A stretch of DNA of 44,367 bases from Gammaproteobacteria bacterium (GTDB lineage Bacteria; Pseudomonadota; Gammaproteobacteria; Natronospirales; REEB76), in the NCBI GenBank assembly GCA_028870845.1, contig JAGWOR010000021.1, forward strand, positions 1-44,367, in the 5' to 3' direction. This document shows, piece by piece, positions 25,476-32,745 of the stretch (positions are counted from its first letter, which is position 1; each line of letters opens with the position of its first letter). The notes below the pieces were generated by a model, which was not told the origin of the DNA, ran no database searches, and was given only the letters and a program-made list of their open reading frames with translations. The translations under genes and the position numbers were made by a program.

Positions 25476-26198
25476 TTAACGTGCCAACAGCTCTGCGAGC
25501 GGCTCACCTGGCATGATTTCGCGTTCAGCACCCGCGGTAAACAAACGAGCCGTGTACAACCCGAGCAGCTGGATATCATCGGCTTCGATGCGCAACGCAC
25601 TGCCTTCACGCAAGCCCAGCGCCGTGACTTTGGGGTTGGCGCGCGTGTATTCCTGCAGACGCTGGGCGCGGGTTTCACCCTGAAAACCCGGCAGCACAGC
25701 ATCGGTATAGTGCGGATTGATCTGGAATGGAATCAAGTTCAGCGACTCGCAGCGCTCCGGCCAGACTACCGGCATGTCATTGGTGGTGCAAATGGTGGGG
25801 CCGGCGATATTGGAGCCGGCGCTCCAGCCGACAAACGGCATGCCGGCAAGCACCCGCTGGCGGATTACAGCCAACAGCCTGTTTACATACAATTCGTGCA
25901 GCAATCGAAAGGTGTTGCCGCCTCCCACTACCAGGGCCTCGGCCTCAAGGATGGCGGCAACCGGATCGCCGCTGTGATGCAATCCGATGACCTCGTAACC
26001 GATACCCGCAAAGTTTATGCGTACACGTTCCAGATAATCATCGTAATTTTCGCTGGCGCGCGCATACGGGATAAACAGCAAAGTCCGCGCCCGTGCATTT
26101 AAGAAGACGCGCAGATATTCCCGGGCGTGTTCCAGGTATTCTGTGCCGGCCGTGCGTGAGCTGCTCAGCAACAACAGCCGGCGTTTGTCACGCATCAT
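25476..26198 (-). CDS. pepE: Peptidase E, alpha-aspartyl dipeptidase (S51)
   Basis: A 240-residue cytoplasmic serine peptidase that removes N-terminal Asp from dipeptides. It aligns along its length with Salmonella PepE (229 residues): LLLLSSS start, LVVGGGNTFRLLHELY, nucleophile Ser in GWSAGSNIAGPTICTTNDMP, His in FQINPHYTDA, then QGETRAQRLQE. The ATG at 26198 is chosen because GGAG lies about 9 bases upstream and the N-terminus matches the family; a longer frame to 26321 is not supported. A pair of TTTGTCA palindromes (26262-26288) lies about 65 bases upstream and may control it. Confidence 0.93.
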   Translation of the reverse strand: MMRDKRRLLLLSSSRTAGTEYLEHAREYLRVFLNARARTLLFIPYARASENYDDYLERVRINFAGIGYEVIGLHHSGDPVAAILEAEALVVGGGNTFRLLHELYVNRLLAVIRQRVLAGMPFVGWSAGSNIAGPTICTTNDMPVVWPERCESLNLIPFQINPHYTDAVLPGFQGETRAQRLQEYTRANPKVTALGLREGSALRIEADDIQLLGLYTARLFTAGAEREIMPGEPLAELLAR

Positions 26199-26651
26199 GA
26201 TGAATATCTCCCGGCCGTGGCTTGGCGCTTGAGTGACCATGCCAGGAGTGTGCTGACCGCTTTTGTCAAAACTGACAAACTTTGTCAGTGTTTGCCGGCC
26301 CCAGGCATGCAGGCGAGGCATGCCTTGGAACAGTCAAACCTGGCTAACAAGTGGCGCTGTTACGGAAAACAGGGCGCCGCCGGCCGTGGAGGGACAGCCG
26401 GCGCGCACCTGATCCCCGTCTCCCCGTATTAATTCAAGCAATTCACATGCCAAACTGAGATGCTTACTTTGAATATATACCGCTACCAATGCGCCAGCCA
26501 TTTCACCCCATTTCAGGCCGCCGGCTAACATGGGATGCTTGCAAAGCAGTTCCTGCGTCAGCGGTACCACCGGCATCAGCTCAGTCTATGTATGAAGTTA
26601 CAGCGCTTTTGGTAAAAGCTCGGGCATAACCTTGCACAACCCTGGACAAGC
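26199..26651. other. Intergenic region between pepE and murI
   Basis: A gap of 453 bases between divergent genes. The pepE-proximal part holds the TTTGTCA palindromes. An 80-codon minus-strand frame (26334-26576) has no recognisable family, signal or good ribosome site and is not called as a gene. The remaining sequence shows no RNA gene that I can recognise. The last 75 bases should hold the murI promoter, but no clear boxes are seen. Confidence 0.5.
26262..26288. promoter_or_regulatory. Overlapping TTTGTCA palindromes, putative operator of pepE
   Basis: Three heptamers alternate in direction. TTTGTCA (26262-26268) and TGACAAA (26273-26279) form a 7-bp palindrome with a 4-base centre. CTGACAAA (26272-26279) and TTTGTCAG (26281-26288) form an 8-bp palindrome with a 1-base centre. 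On the minus strand the first unit also reads TTGACA, a perfect -35 hexamer for pepE, although no good -10 follows at 16-18 bases. The arrangement looks like a repressor or activator site; the regulator is unknown. Confidence 0.5.
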
Positions 26652-27494
26652 ATGAATTCCAAACCCAAACCGGCTGTTGCGGCAGACAAACCCATCGGTG
26701 TTTTTGACTCAGGCATGGGGGGGTTGACGGTATTGCACGCACTGCGTGAACACCTGCCCCATGAACATCTGCTGTATCTCGGCGACAACGCCCGCTTGCC
26801 CTATGGAACCAAGGCCCCCGGCACGATTACACGCTATGCCTTGCAGGCCGCATCCCATCTGGTGGAACGCGGAATAAAACTGCTGGTGATCGCCTGCAAC
26901 ACCGCATCCGCTGTGGCCATGCCGGAACTGAGCAGGCGATTCGCGCCGTTGCCGGTGGTCGGCGTGGTGGAAGCCGGTGCCGAAGCCGCAGTACGTGCAT
27001 CCGGCAGCGGCCACATCGCAGTCCTGGCCACCGAAAGCACGGTTCGTGGCGGTGCCTATGAACGCGCCATTCGGACGCGCCGCACCGATGCCCGGGTTTA
27101 TTCCCAGGCTTGTTCATTGTTCGTGGCTCTGGCGGAGGAGGGCTGGACGCAAGGCCCACTGGTGGAGGCTGTAGCCCGGGAATATCTGCATCCCATGCTG
27201 GATGAGAAAAAGCGTGAAGGCCTGGACTGTGTAGTGCTGGGCTGCACGCATTTCCCGCTACTGAAAAATACCATAGCGCGGGTGGCGGGTGCGGGTGTTA
27301 CCCTGGTGGATTCCAGTGAAATCGTAGCGCTTGCCGTGGAAAAGATTCTGCAAGCCTCGAATATAAAACGCATCGGCGGGCCTGCCGGCGTACGCTTTCT
27401 TGCCACTGATGACACTGAACGTTTTGCCCGCATAGGCAGCGTGTTTCTGGGGCAGAGCATCGAATCCGGGAACGTGGAGTTGGTGGATTTATGA
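26652..27494 (+). CDS. murI: Glutamate racemase MurI
   Basis: Converts L-glutamate to D-glutamate for peptidoglycan. It has 280 residues, normal for the family. The N-terminal DKPIGVFDSGMGGLTVL, GDNARLPYGTK, first catalytic Cys in IACNTASA and second in VLGCTHFPLL are all present. The start has a weak GGA site 5 bases before the ATG. Its stop overlaps the next start (ATGA), so it begins a coupled three-gene unit with the DUF2891 gene and mtgA. Confidence 0.97.
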   Translation: MNSKPKPAVAADKPIGVFDSGMGGLTVLHALREHLPHEHLLYLGDNARLPYGTKAPGTITRYALQAASHLVERGIKLLVIACNTASAVAMPELSRRFAPLPVVGVVEAGAEAAVRASGSGHIAVLATESTVRGGAYERAIRTRRTDARVYSQACSLFVALAEEGWTQGPLVEAVAREYLHPMLDEKKREGLDCVVLGCTHFPLLKNTIARVAGAGVTLVDSSEIVALAVEKILQASNIKRIGGPAGVRFLATDDTERFARIGSVFLGQSIESGNVELVDL

Positions 27495-28534
27495 AGGCTT
27501 TCATGGGCGGATTGGACGAGCATAGCGCCGCGGATTTTTCACGCATGGTCATGGAAAACGTGGTGCGGGAGTACCCGAACCACATCATGCACATGCTGAA
27601 TAGCGATGCGGATGTCCAAAGCCCCCGGCAGCTGCATCCGGTGTTTTTCGGCTGTTACGACTGGCATTCTTCGGTGCACAGCCACTGGCTGCTGGTAAGA
27701 ATGTTGCGTCTGTTTCCAGGGGCCGCTTTCGCAGGCGGAATCCAGGCGCTGCTGGCAGGGCAGTTCGAAGCCGGAAAACTGGCGGTGGAACTCGCCTACC
27801 TTGAGCAGCCGAATCGGGCCGGCTTCGAACGGCCTTACGGCCTTGCCTGGCTGCTGCTGCTCGCAGCTGAGCTCCACGAATGGCAGTCACCGCAAGCCGG
27901 GCGATGGCACCTGGCGTTGCTGCGGCTCGTAAACCTGGCCAAAGCTCGCTTGCAGGGATGGCTGCCGAAGCTGGTATATCCGGTACGCAGCGGTGAACAT
28001 AGCCAGACCGCTTTTGCATTGGGTTTGATGTATGACTTTGCTCGCATAACCGGGGACCTGGAATTTGCGGCCCTGGTCGAGACTCGCGGCCGGCATTATT
28101 TTCTCCAGGACCAGCATGCGCCGCTTGCCTACGAACCCTCCGGCCATGATTTCCTGTCGCCGGCGCTGGCGGAAGCCGATCTGATGCGGCGTTTTTTGGC
28201 ACGCGTGGAATTTGCCGAGTGGCTGGGCAGATTCTTGCCATGCATCCCGCATTCCCCGGATGCCGATTGGTTGCAGCCGGTGGCGTCTGTTGACCCAGCC
28301 GACGGCAAACTCGCGCATCTGGATGGCTTGAACCTGAGCCGCGCCTGGATGTGCGACGGTATTGCCAGCGGGTTGCCGCATGGTGACGCGCGCCGCGATG
28401 CACTGCTGGCAGCAACCGCGGCGCATGCTCAAGCCGGACTCGCCGGGATACATGCCGAGCTTTACGCGGGCAGCCATTGGCTGCCAAGTTTCGCCGGATA
28501 CCTGCTGACTCGGCGCGGCATTTGCAGTGGCTGA
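27491..28534 (+). CDS. DUF2891-family protein between murI and mtgA
   Basis: A 347-residue cytoplasmic protein with no signal peptide. It carries the DUF2891 hallmark HPVFFGCYDWHSSVHSHW near residue 50, and further conserved stretches RPYGLAWLL, VRSGEHSQTAFAL, EPSGHDFLSPAL and GSHWLPSFAGYLL. The helical, alternating pattern with clustered His/Glu/Asp resembles an (alpha/alpha)6 barrel such as those of glycoside-processing enzymes; that fold is inferred. It overlaps murI by 4 bases and mtgA by 8. The company of two peptidoglycan genes suggests a cell-wall sugar or peptide role, but no activity is known to me. Confidence 0.85.
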   Translation: MKAFMGGLDEHSAADFSRMVMENVVREYPNHIMHMLNSDADVQSPRQLHPVFFGCYDWHSSVHSHWLLVRMLRLFPGAAFAGGIQALLAGQFEAGKLAVELAYLEQPNRAGFERPYGLAWLLLLAAELHEWQSPQAGRWHLALLRLVNLAKARLQGWLPKLVYPVRSGEHSQTAFALGLMYDFARITGDLEFAALVETRGRHYFLQDQHAPLAYEPSGHDFLSPALAEADLMRRFLARVEFAEWLGRFLPCIPHSPDADWLQPVASVDPADGKLAHLDGLNLSRAWMCDGIASGLPHGDARRDALLAATAAHAQAGLAGIHAELYAGSHWLPSFAGYLLTRRGICSG

Positions 28535-29282
28535 GTCCAAAAAATACCGCTTCAGTCTGCGCATGCGGCATCTGGGATGGCGCTTGCTCGTCATCGCATG
28601 GTTGTCATTTCTCGCTACGCTCACGGGCGTTGGTTTCCGCGGGCTCGTAAACCCCTCCATCACCGCCTTCATGCAGCAACGCCAGTTGTATCTGCGCGCC
28701 CATGGCCATCCACGCGCGCGCATTGAATACCAGTGGGTGGATTACCGCGACATCGCTCCCGCCATGCGCCTCGCGGTGGTGTCTTCCGAAGACCAGACCT
28801 TCCCCTACAACGACGGTTTTGATTGGCTGGCGATCGAGGAGGCTCTGCGGCACAATCGTGTGAGCCGCTACATTCGCGGCGCCAGCACCATCACGCAGCA
28901 GACCGCCAAAAATCTCTATCTCTGGGCGGGACGCAGCTATTTCCGCAAACTGCTGGAGGCTTATTTCACCGTGCTTATGAACCTGGAATGGCCCAAGCAG
29001 AGGATTCTGGAAATGTATCTGAATACCGCCCAGTTCGACAACAATGTGTTCGGAGTGGGCGCTGCGGCGCGGCATTTGTTCAACAAATCCCCGGCACGGC
29101 TCTCGGCAGATGAAGCCGCGTTGCTGGCGGCTGCCCTGCCTGCTCCGGATCGCGCCGATATGGATGACCCATCGGATTATTTATTGCGTCGTCAGGGCTG
29201 GATACTGGATCAGATGCAGCAACTGGGGAGTGCTTACCTGGAGGGCATTGAAGCCGGGCCGCCTCACAACCATAAGCCATGA
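28527..29282 (+). CDS. mtgA: Monofunctional peptidoglycan glycosyltransferase MtgA
   Basis: Polymerises lipid II into glycan strands at the inner membrane. It has 251 residues: one N-terminal membrane helix (LGWRLLVIAWLSFLATLTGV), then the GT51 domain with the catalytic Glu in VVSSEDQTFPYNDGFDW, GASTITQQTAKNLYL, KLLEAYFTVLMNLEWPKQRILEMYLN, and FGVGAAARHLFNKSPARLS. The start is a GTG that overlaps the DUF2891 stop region by 8 bases, implying coupled translation. Co-expression with murI makes this a small cell-wall operon. Confidence 0.95.
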   Translation: MAESKKYRFSLRMRHLGWRLLVIAWLSFLATLTGVGFRGLVNPSITAFMQQRQLYLRAHGHPRARIEYQWVDYRDIAPAMRLAVVSSEDQTFPYNDGFDWLAIEEALRHNRVSRYIRGASTITQQTAKNLYLWAGRSYFRKLLEAYFTVLMNLEWPKQRILEMYLNTAQFDNNVFGVGAAARHLFNKSPARLSADEAALLAAALPAPDRADMDDPSDYLLRRQGWILDQMQQLGSAYLEGIEAGPPHNHKP

Positions 29283-29364
29283 ATGGCGTGTATTTGCACT
29301 GTGGTTTGCAACAGGCCATGATTCGCCACCCTAAGGGTATGAGATTCCCAGTCCGGAGGAAGCC

Positions 29365-30081
29365 ATGCGTCGCATCTCCCTGTACCTGCTGATTTGCCTG
29401 TTGCCGGCGGCCTGTACACTTCAGCAAACACCGGTGCGTACCCTGCAAACGACGATCCCGGCCGCAGATATCTCGTCACTGGCTTTGGAGGTTAATGTCG
29501 GCGCGGTGACCATCACACCGAGCGCTGATTCACTGGTGCATGTGAGCGTCGGACTCAAGCATAACAACAGTTTCTTCGGCATCTTCAACACGGGTGGAAA
29601 CGCCGCCATTAAGGCGGCGGCGCTCACTCAGGAAAGCAGCAATGGTGTGCTCAAACTGGGGATCCGTTATCCGTCGAACACCGATGCCGGCGGCGTCAGT
29701 GAGGATTGGACGCTGGCGGTGCCTGCCGGCATGCACATCAGCAGCCACCTAAATGTGGGCAAGCTGCAGGTCAGCGGTCTCAGCGGCGGAGTTGAAGCCG
29801 ATCTCAATATCGGCAAAGTTGCGTTGGACCTGCCCAGTGGCGCCATCAAGGTGTCGGTCAACATCGGCAAAATCACCGCGGTTGCCGACACTCTCAATTA
29901 CGGGCCGGTGAACCTGGCAGCCAGTGTGGGCGACGCAGCACTGCGGGTAAACGGCAAGCCCGCGGGCGATCGTCAGCAACAGGGATCAGGCAAGAATGTC
30001 CATTATCAAGGCCAGGGCCAGGAGCCCATCAGCCTGAGTGTAAACACGGGGAAAGTCGCACTTGACCTGAAGGGAAAGTGA
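29365..30081 (+). CDS. Lipoprotein with repeated Asn-x-Gly-Lys strands (DUF4097-like)
   Basis: A 238-residue lipoprotein: the signal peptide ends in a PAAC lipobox (Cys 17). The body is strongly repetitive beta structure, with units such as LEVNVGAVTI, LNVGKLQVSG, LNIGKVALDL, VNIGKITAVA, ASVGDAALRV and VNTGKVALDL. This resembles DUF4097-type beta-solenoid proteins. A GGAGG site 5 bases from the ATG marks the start. It is monocistronic, between mtgA and the cytochromes. Its function is unknown; an outer-membrane- or periplasm-facing structural or sensing role is a guess from its form. Confidence 0.78.
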   Translation: MRRISLYLLICLLPAACTLQQTPVRTLQTTIPAADISSLALEVNVGAVTITPSADSLVHVSVGLKHNNSFFGIFNTGGNAAIKAAALTQESSNGVLKLGIRYPSNTDAGGVSEDWTLAVPAGMHISSHLNVGKLQVSGLSGGVEADLNIGKVALDLPSGAIKVSVNIGKITAVADTLNYGPVNLAASVGDAALRVNGKPAGDRQQQGSGKNVHYQGQGQEPISLSVNTGKVALDLKGK

Positions 30082-30152
30082 CCGGCCGGACACCGCGCCG
30101 GCGGCTTTAATCCGAGCGCGCAAGCTGACCGGGTGCCAACTGGCCCGGGTTG

Positions 30153-30536
30153 TCAGTGAGCCAGTTCCGGGCGCGGCAGGGTATGCAGCGGTGAAGGCAG
30201 CTCTGAAATATAGGCGGCGATGGCGCGCACCTGGGCGTTGGTCAGGGCTTTGGCTTGCGGCGCCATAATGATGTTTTGCCGCTGGCCATCACGGTATTCA
30301 GTCAGTGCCTGCACCAGGTAATCCTCATATTGCCCGGCGATGATGGGTGGCGGATTGCCGGGCAGCGGCACTGGATGCGCACCATCAGTCCCATGGCAGG
30401 CCGAGCAGGTATTCTTGAAGGTCTGAACCGCCCAGTCGCGCGTAGCAAGCGCCGCCGTTCCCCCCGGCGATTCAGCCACGGCAGCCGCGGTGAATAACGC
30501 GAGTCCAAGAACGGCGATCAGTGATATGCGTTTCAT
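30153..30536 (-). CDS. Small c-type cytochrome, second of a pair
   Basis: A 127-residue exported class I cytochrome c. The ATG at 30536 opens a signal peptide (MKRISLIAVLGLALFTAAAVA); GAGG lies 10 bases upstream. The heme site is TCSACHGTDG, the likely Met ligand is in NIIMAPQAKAL, and the C-terminal helix is VRAIAAYISEL. It fits one half of a c4/c553-type electron carrier. It lies 16 bases after the other cytochrome of the pair. Together they would make the two halves of a c4-like diheme system on separate chains. The electron partner is not in the window. Confidence 0.88.
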   Translation of the reverse strand: MKRISLIAVLGLALFTAAAVAESPGGTAALATRDWAVQTFKNTCSACHGTDGAHPVPLPGNPPPIIAGQYEDYLVQALTEYRDGQRQNIIMAPQAKALTNAQVRAIAAYISELPSPLHTLPRPELAH

Positions 30537-30552
30537 TGAGATCGAGCCTCGT

Positions 30553-30888
30553 TTAATGTTGGCCGGGCGAGCCCAGACTCTGGAAATATGCGGCAATGTC
30601 CTGCATCTGCTGCAGGCTCAGGGATGAAGCCTGCGCATGCATGGTCTGGTGACTGCGGGCGCCGGATTTGTATTCTTGCAATGCGTGGACGATATAGGCC
30701 GCGTTCTGGCCCGCCAGCTTGGGAACACGGTAGGTGGGATAGACATTGGTGTAGTCGGCGATGCCATGGCAGCCAAGACAGGTCTGGGACAGGACCTTGC
30801 CTTTGGCGATATCACCGTCCGCGCGCGCGGCGAAGCTCAGAATGAGCGTTATGCAAGCAAATATGATGGCAACAATGCGGCTCCGCAT
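30553..30888 (-). CDS. Small c-type cytochrome, first of a pair
   Basis: A 111-residue exported class I cytochrome c. The ATG at 30888 has GGAG 8 bases upstream and gives a signal peptide ending SFAARA. The heme site is TCLGCHGIADY, the axial Met is probably in RSHQTMHAQASSLS, and the end helix is MQDIAAYFQSL. The pattern PKLAGQNAAYIVHALQEYKSGAR is typical of c4/c553-like carriers. It is divergent from msrB across a 321-base gap. Confidence 0.88.
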   Translation of the reverse strand: MRSRIVAIIFACITLILSFAARADGDIAKGKVLSQTCLGCHGIADYTNVYPTYRVPKLAGQNAAYIVHALQEYKSGARSHQTMHAQASSLSLQQMQDIAAYFQSLGSPGQH

Positions 30889-31209
30889 CGGGGCTCTCCC
30901 ATGGTCGGGGTACACGCTTGAAAGGATTCCAGCAGTCTCGAAAAAGACGCCGCATAGAGTAGCAGATTGCCTGGGCAATTTCTGCCTGTGGCTGCGTAAG
31001 CAAACCGCTGCGTGTGTGTCACAGCCAGGTGTACAAGCCCGGTTGTAGTGGTTATGGTAGTTATCGCTTCGGACCCGGCTTGCTCCACCAGCAAGCCGGG
31101 CTGCGGTCGGCGCAGCCGACGCCGGACCTTACAGGGCGGGTGCTGGCCCACGGCGTAAGCGCCTGACCGGCAGGGCCTTAGGCGCCAGCCCCAATGACGA
31201 GGTTCTTAC
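30889..31209. other. Intergenic region with serial hairpins upstream of msrB
   Basis: A 321-base gap between divergent genes. The cytochrome-side part shows no gene. From 31074 it becomes rich in inverted repeats. There is a perfect 11-bp stem (31074-31084 with 31090-31100, loop of 5), then a 6-bp stem (31106-31111 with 31115-31120, loop of 3). A GC-rich stretch to about 31195 follows, with several further complementary blocks (for example GCTGGC with GCCAGC). It ends just before the GAGG ribosome site of msrB. It may be a structured leader or an extragenic repeat element. I do not recognise a known riboswitch. Confidence 0.45.
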
Positions 31210-31611
31210 ATGGAAAAAGTCCGCAAACCCGATGCAGTCTGGCGTGCCCAGCTTACCCCAGAGCAATATGCGGTTGCGCGCGGGAAAGCCACCGAGCCGC
31301 CCGGTAGCGGGGAATACCTGCATAACCGGGCCGCGGGTATTTACTGCTGCGTGTGCTGCGGCAACCCGGTATTCACATCCGAAGCCAAGTTCGAATCCCA
31401 TTGCGGCTGGCCCAGTTTCACGGCCCCCATGGACGAGTCCAACCTGGAACGGCATGCGGATCACAGTCACGGGATGCAGCGGGTTGAAGTCGTATGTGCA
31501 TGCTGCGACGCGCACCTGGGCCATGTGTTCGACGACGGTCCGGCGCCCTCGGGCTTGCGCTACTGCATCAATTCAGCCGCGCTCAGGTTTGAACCCCAAG
31601 CGCAGGATTAG
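31210..31611 (+). CDS. msrB: Methionine-R-sulfoxide reductase MsrB
   Basis: Repairs methionine R-sulfoxide in proteins. It has 133 residues and no signal peptide, so it is cytoplasmic. Structural zinc ligands are two CxxC motifs (CCVCCGN and VCACCDAH). The active site is HCGWPSFTAP, the HLGHVFDDGPAPSGLRYCINSAAL region and its resolving/catalytic Cys in RYCINS. GAGG lies 7 bases before the ATG. The next genes on the strand (alaX, membrane protein, amidase) follow closely and may form one unit. Confidence 0.96.
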   Translation: MEKVRKPDAVWRAQLTPEQYAVARGKATEPPGSGEYLHNRAAGIYCCVCCGNPVFTSEAKFESHCGWPSFTAPMDESNLERHADHSHGMQRVEVVCACCDAHLGHVFDDGPAPSGLRYCINSAALRFEPQAQD

Positions 31612-31665
31612 CCTGATGCAAGTGCCAACGGTAAACCGCTGCGGCATCCGCCTGTTGTGGCAGCC

Positions 31666-32391
31666 ATGACGGAAGAAATTTTCCGCAACGATGCCTATGC
31701 ACGCCGCTGTGAGGCACAGGTGGTTTGCGTGGATGAGCATGGTATCCAGTTCGACCGTACGGTGTTTTACCCGGAAGGCGGGGGCCAGCCGGGAGACAGC
31801 GGCCGTCTGCTGCTGGCCGATGGCCGTGAGCTGCCCATCATCAACACTCGCAAGGGAGCACAGCCGGGTGAAATCAGGCACCTAACCAACGGTCTCCCGG
31901 ATTGGCTACGACCGGGAATGGATGTCGGGCTGGAAATTGACTGGGCGCGCCGTTACCGCCTGATGCGCATGCACACCTGTCTGCATCTGCTGTCTGCAGT
32001 TATTGTCGCCCCGGTAACCGGCGGCCAGGTGGGTGATGGGTACGGACGACTGGACTTTGACCTGGAATCGACACCGGACAAGGACGAGGTGGCGCATAAA
32101 TTGAATGCATTGATACATTCCAATGCACCGGTCAGATTCCGATGGATCACGGACGCAGAACTGGATGCACGCCCGGAATTGGTAAAAACCATGTCGGTTC
32201 AGCCGCCACGAGGGCTGGGGCGGGTGCGGCTGGTGGACATCGAAGGCGTGGACCTGCAGCCATGCGGTGGCACCCACGTGGCGCATATCGGGGAAATCGG
32301 CGAGGTTGCCGTCACCAAGATCGATAAAAAGGGCCGCCTGAACCGGCGGGTGCGTCTGGAATTCCCAGCTGTTAAGCTTATACAAACGTAG
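31666..32391 (+). CDS. Alanyl-tRNA editing protein AlaX
   Basis: Free-standing editing domain that removes mischarged Ser or Gly from tRNA-Ala. A start at ATG 31666 gives 241 residues; an in-frame GTG at 31657 is possible, and neither has a good ribosome site. Zinc ligands are HTCLH in MRMHTCLHLLSAVI, and Cys and His in QPCGGTHVAHIGEIG. FYPEGGGQPGDSG marks the N-terminal barrel shared with AlaRS. The size matches the mid-length AlaX-M class, which lacks the AlaRS C-terminal domain. Confidence 0.93.
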   Translation: MTEEIFRNDAYARRCEAQVVCVDEHGIQFDRTVFYPEGGGQPGDSGRLLLADGRELPIINTRKGAQPGEIRHLTNGLPDWLRPGMDVGLEIDWARRYRLMRMHTCLHLLSAVIVAPVTGGQVGDGYGRLDFDLESTPDKDEVAHKLNALIHSNAPVRFRWITDAELDARPELVKTMSVQPPRGLGRVRLVDIEGVDLQPCGGTHVAHIGEIGEVAVTKIDKKGRLNRRVRLEFPAVKLIQT

Positions 32392-32409
32392 CATTCGGGA
32401 GCATGTCCC

Positions 32410-32742
32410 ATGGCAGATGCACAGCCCGGTAATGGCGTTACCATCACGGCCTATATCCTGCATCTTCTCGGTGCCATCACCGGGATACTCAGCATCGTGG
32501 CCTTGATCATCAATTACATCAAGCACGGTGAAGACGGCCCGGTGATGGACAGCCACCACTCGTGGATGATCCGCACCTTCTGGTGGGCGATCTTGTGGTG
32601 CATCCTGATCGGGGCGAGCTATCTGGTGCTTATCGGCTTTATGGTGGGTTGGATCGGATTTCTGCTGGTCTGGATCTGGTACGTATACCGCCATATCCGC
32701 GGCCTCATATACCTAACCGAAGAACGCACTATGCCGGCTTGA
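32410..32742 (+). CDS. Small DUF4870-like membrane protein
   Basis: A 110-residue inner-membrane protein with three hydrophobic segments (about 12-36, 60-78, 80-94). It has a polar connection, KHGEDGPVMDSHHSWMIRTFWW, and the end YRHIRGLIYLTEE. This is the pattern of the widespread DUF4870/YccF-like small membrane proteins of unknown function. GGGAG lies 8 bases before the ATG. It is 18 bases after alaX and 3 before the amidase, so probably co-transcribed. Confidence 0.8.
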   Translation: MADAQPGNGVTITAYILHLLGAITGILSIVALIINYIKHGEDGPVMDSHHSWMIRTFWWAILWCILIGASYLVLIGFMVGWIGFLLVWIWYVYRHIRGLIYLTEERTMPA

Positions 32743-32745
32743 TCG

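Noticed and set aside
26334-26576. 80-codon minus-strand frame between pepE and murI
   Set aside because: It has no family, weak ribosome site and no conserved-looking motif. It was kept only as a note on the gap.
31910-32700. 262-codon minus-strand frame
   Set aside because: It is antisense to alaX and the small membrane protein, both well supported.
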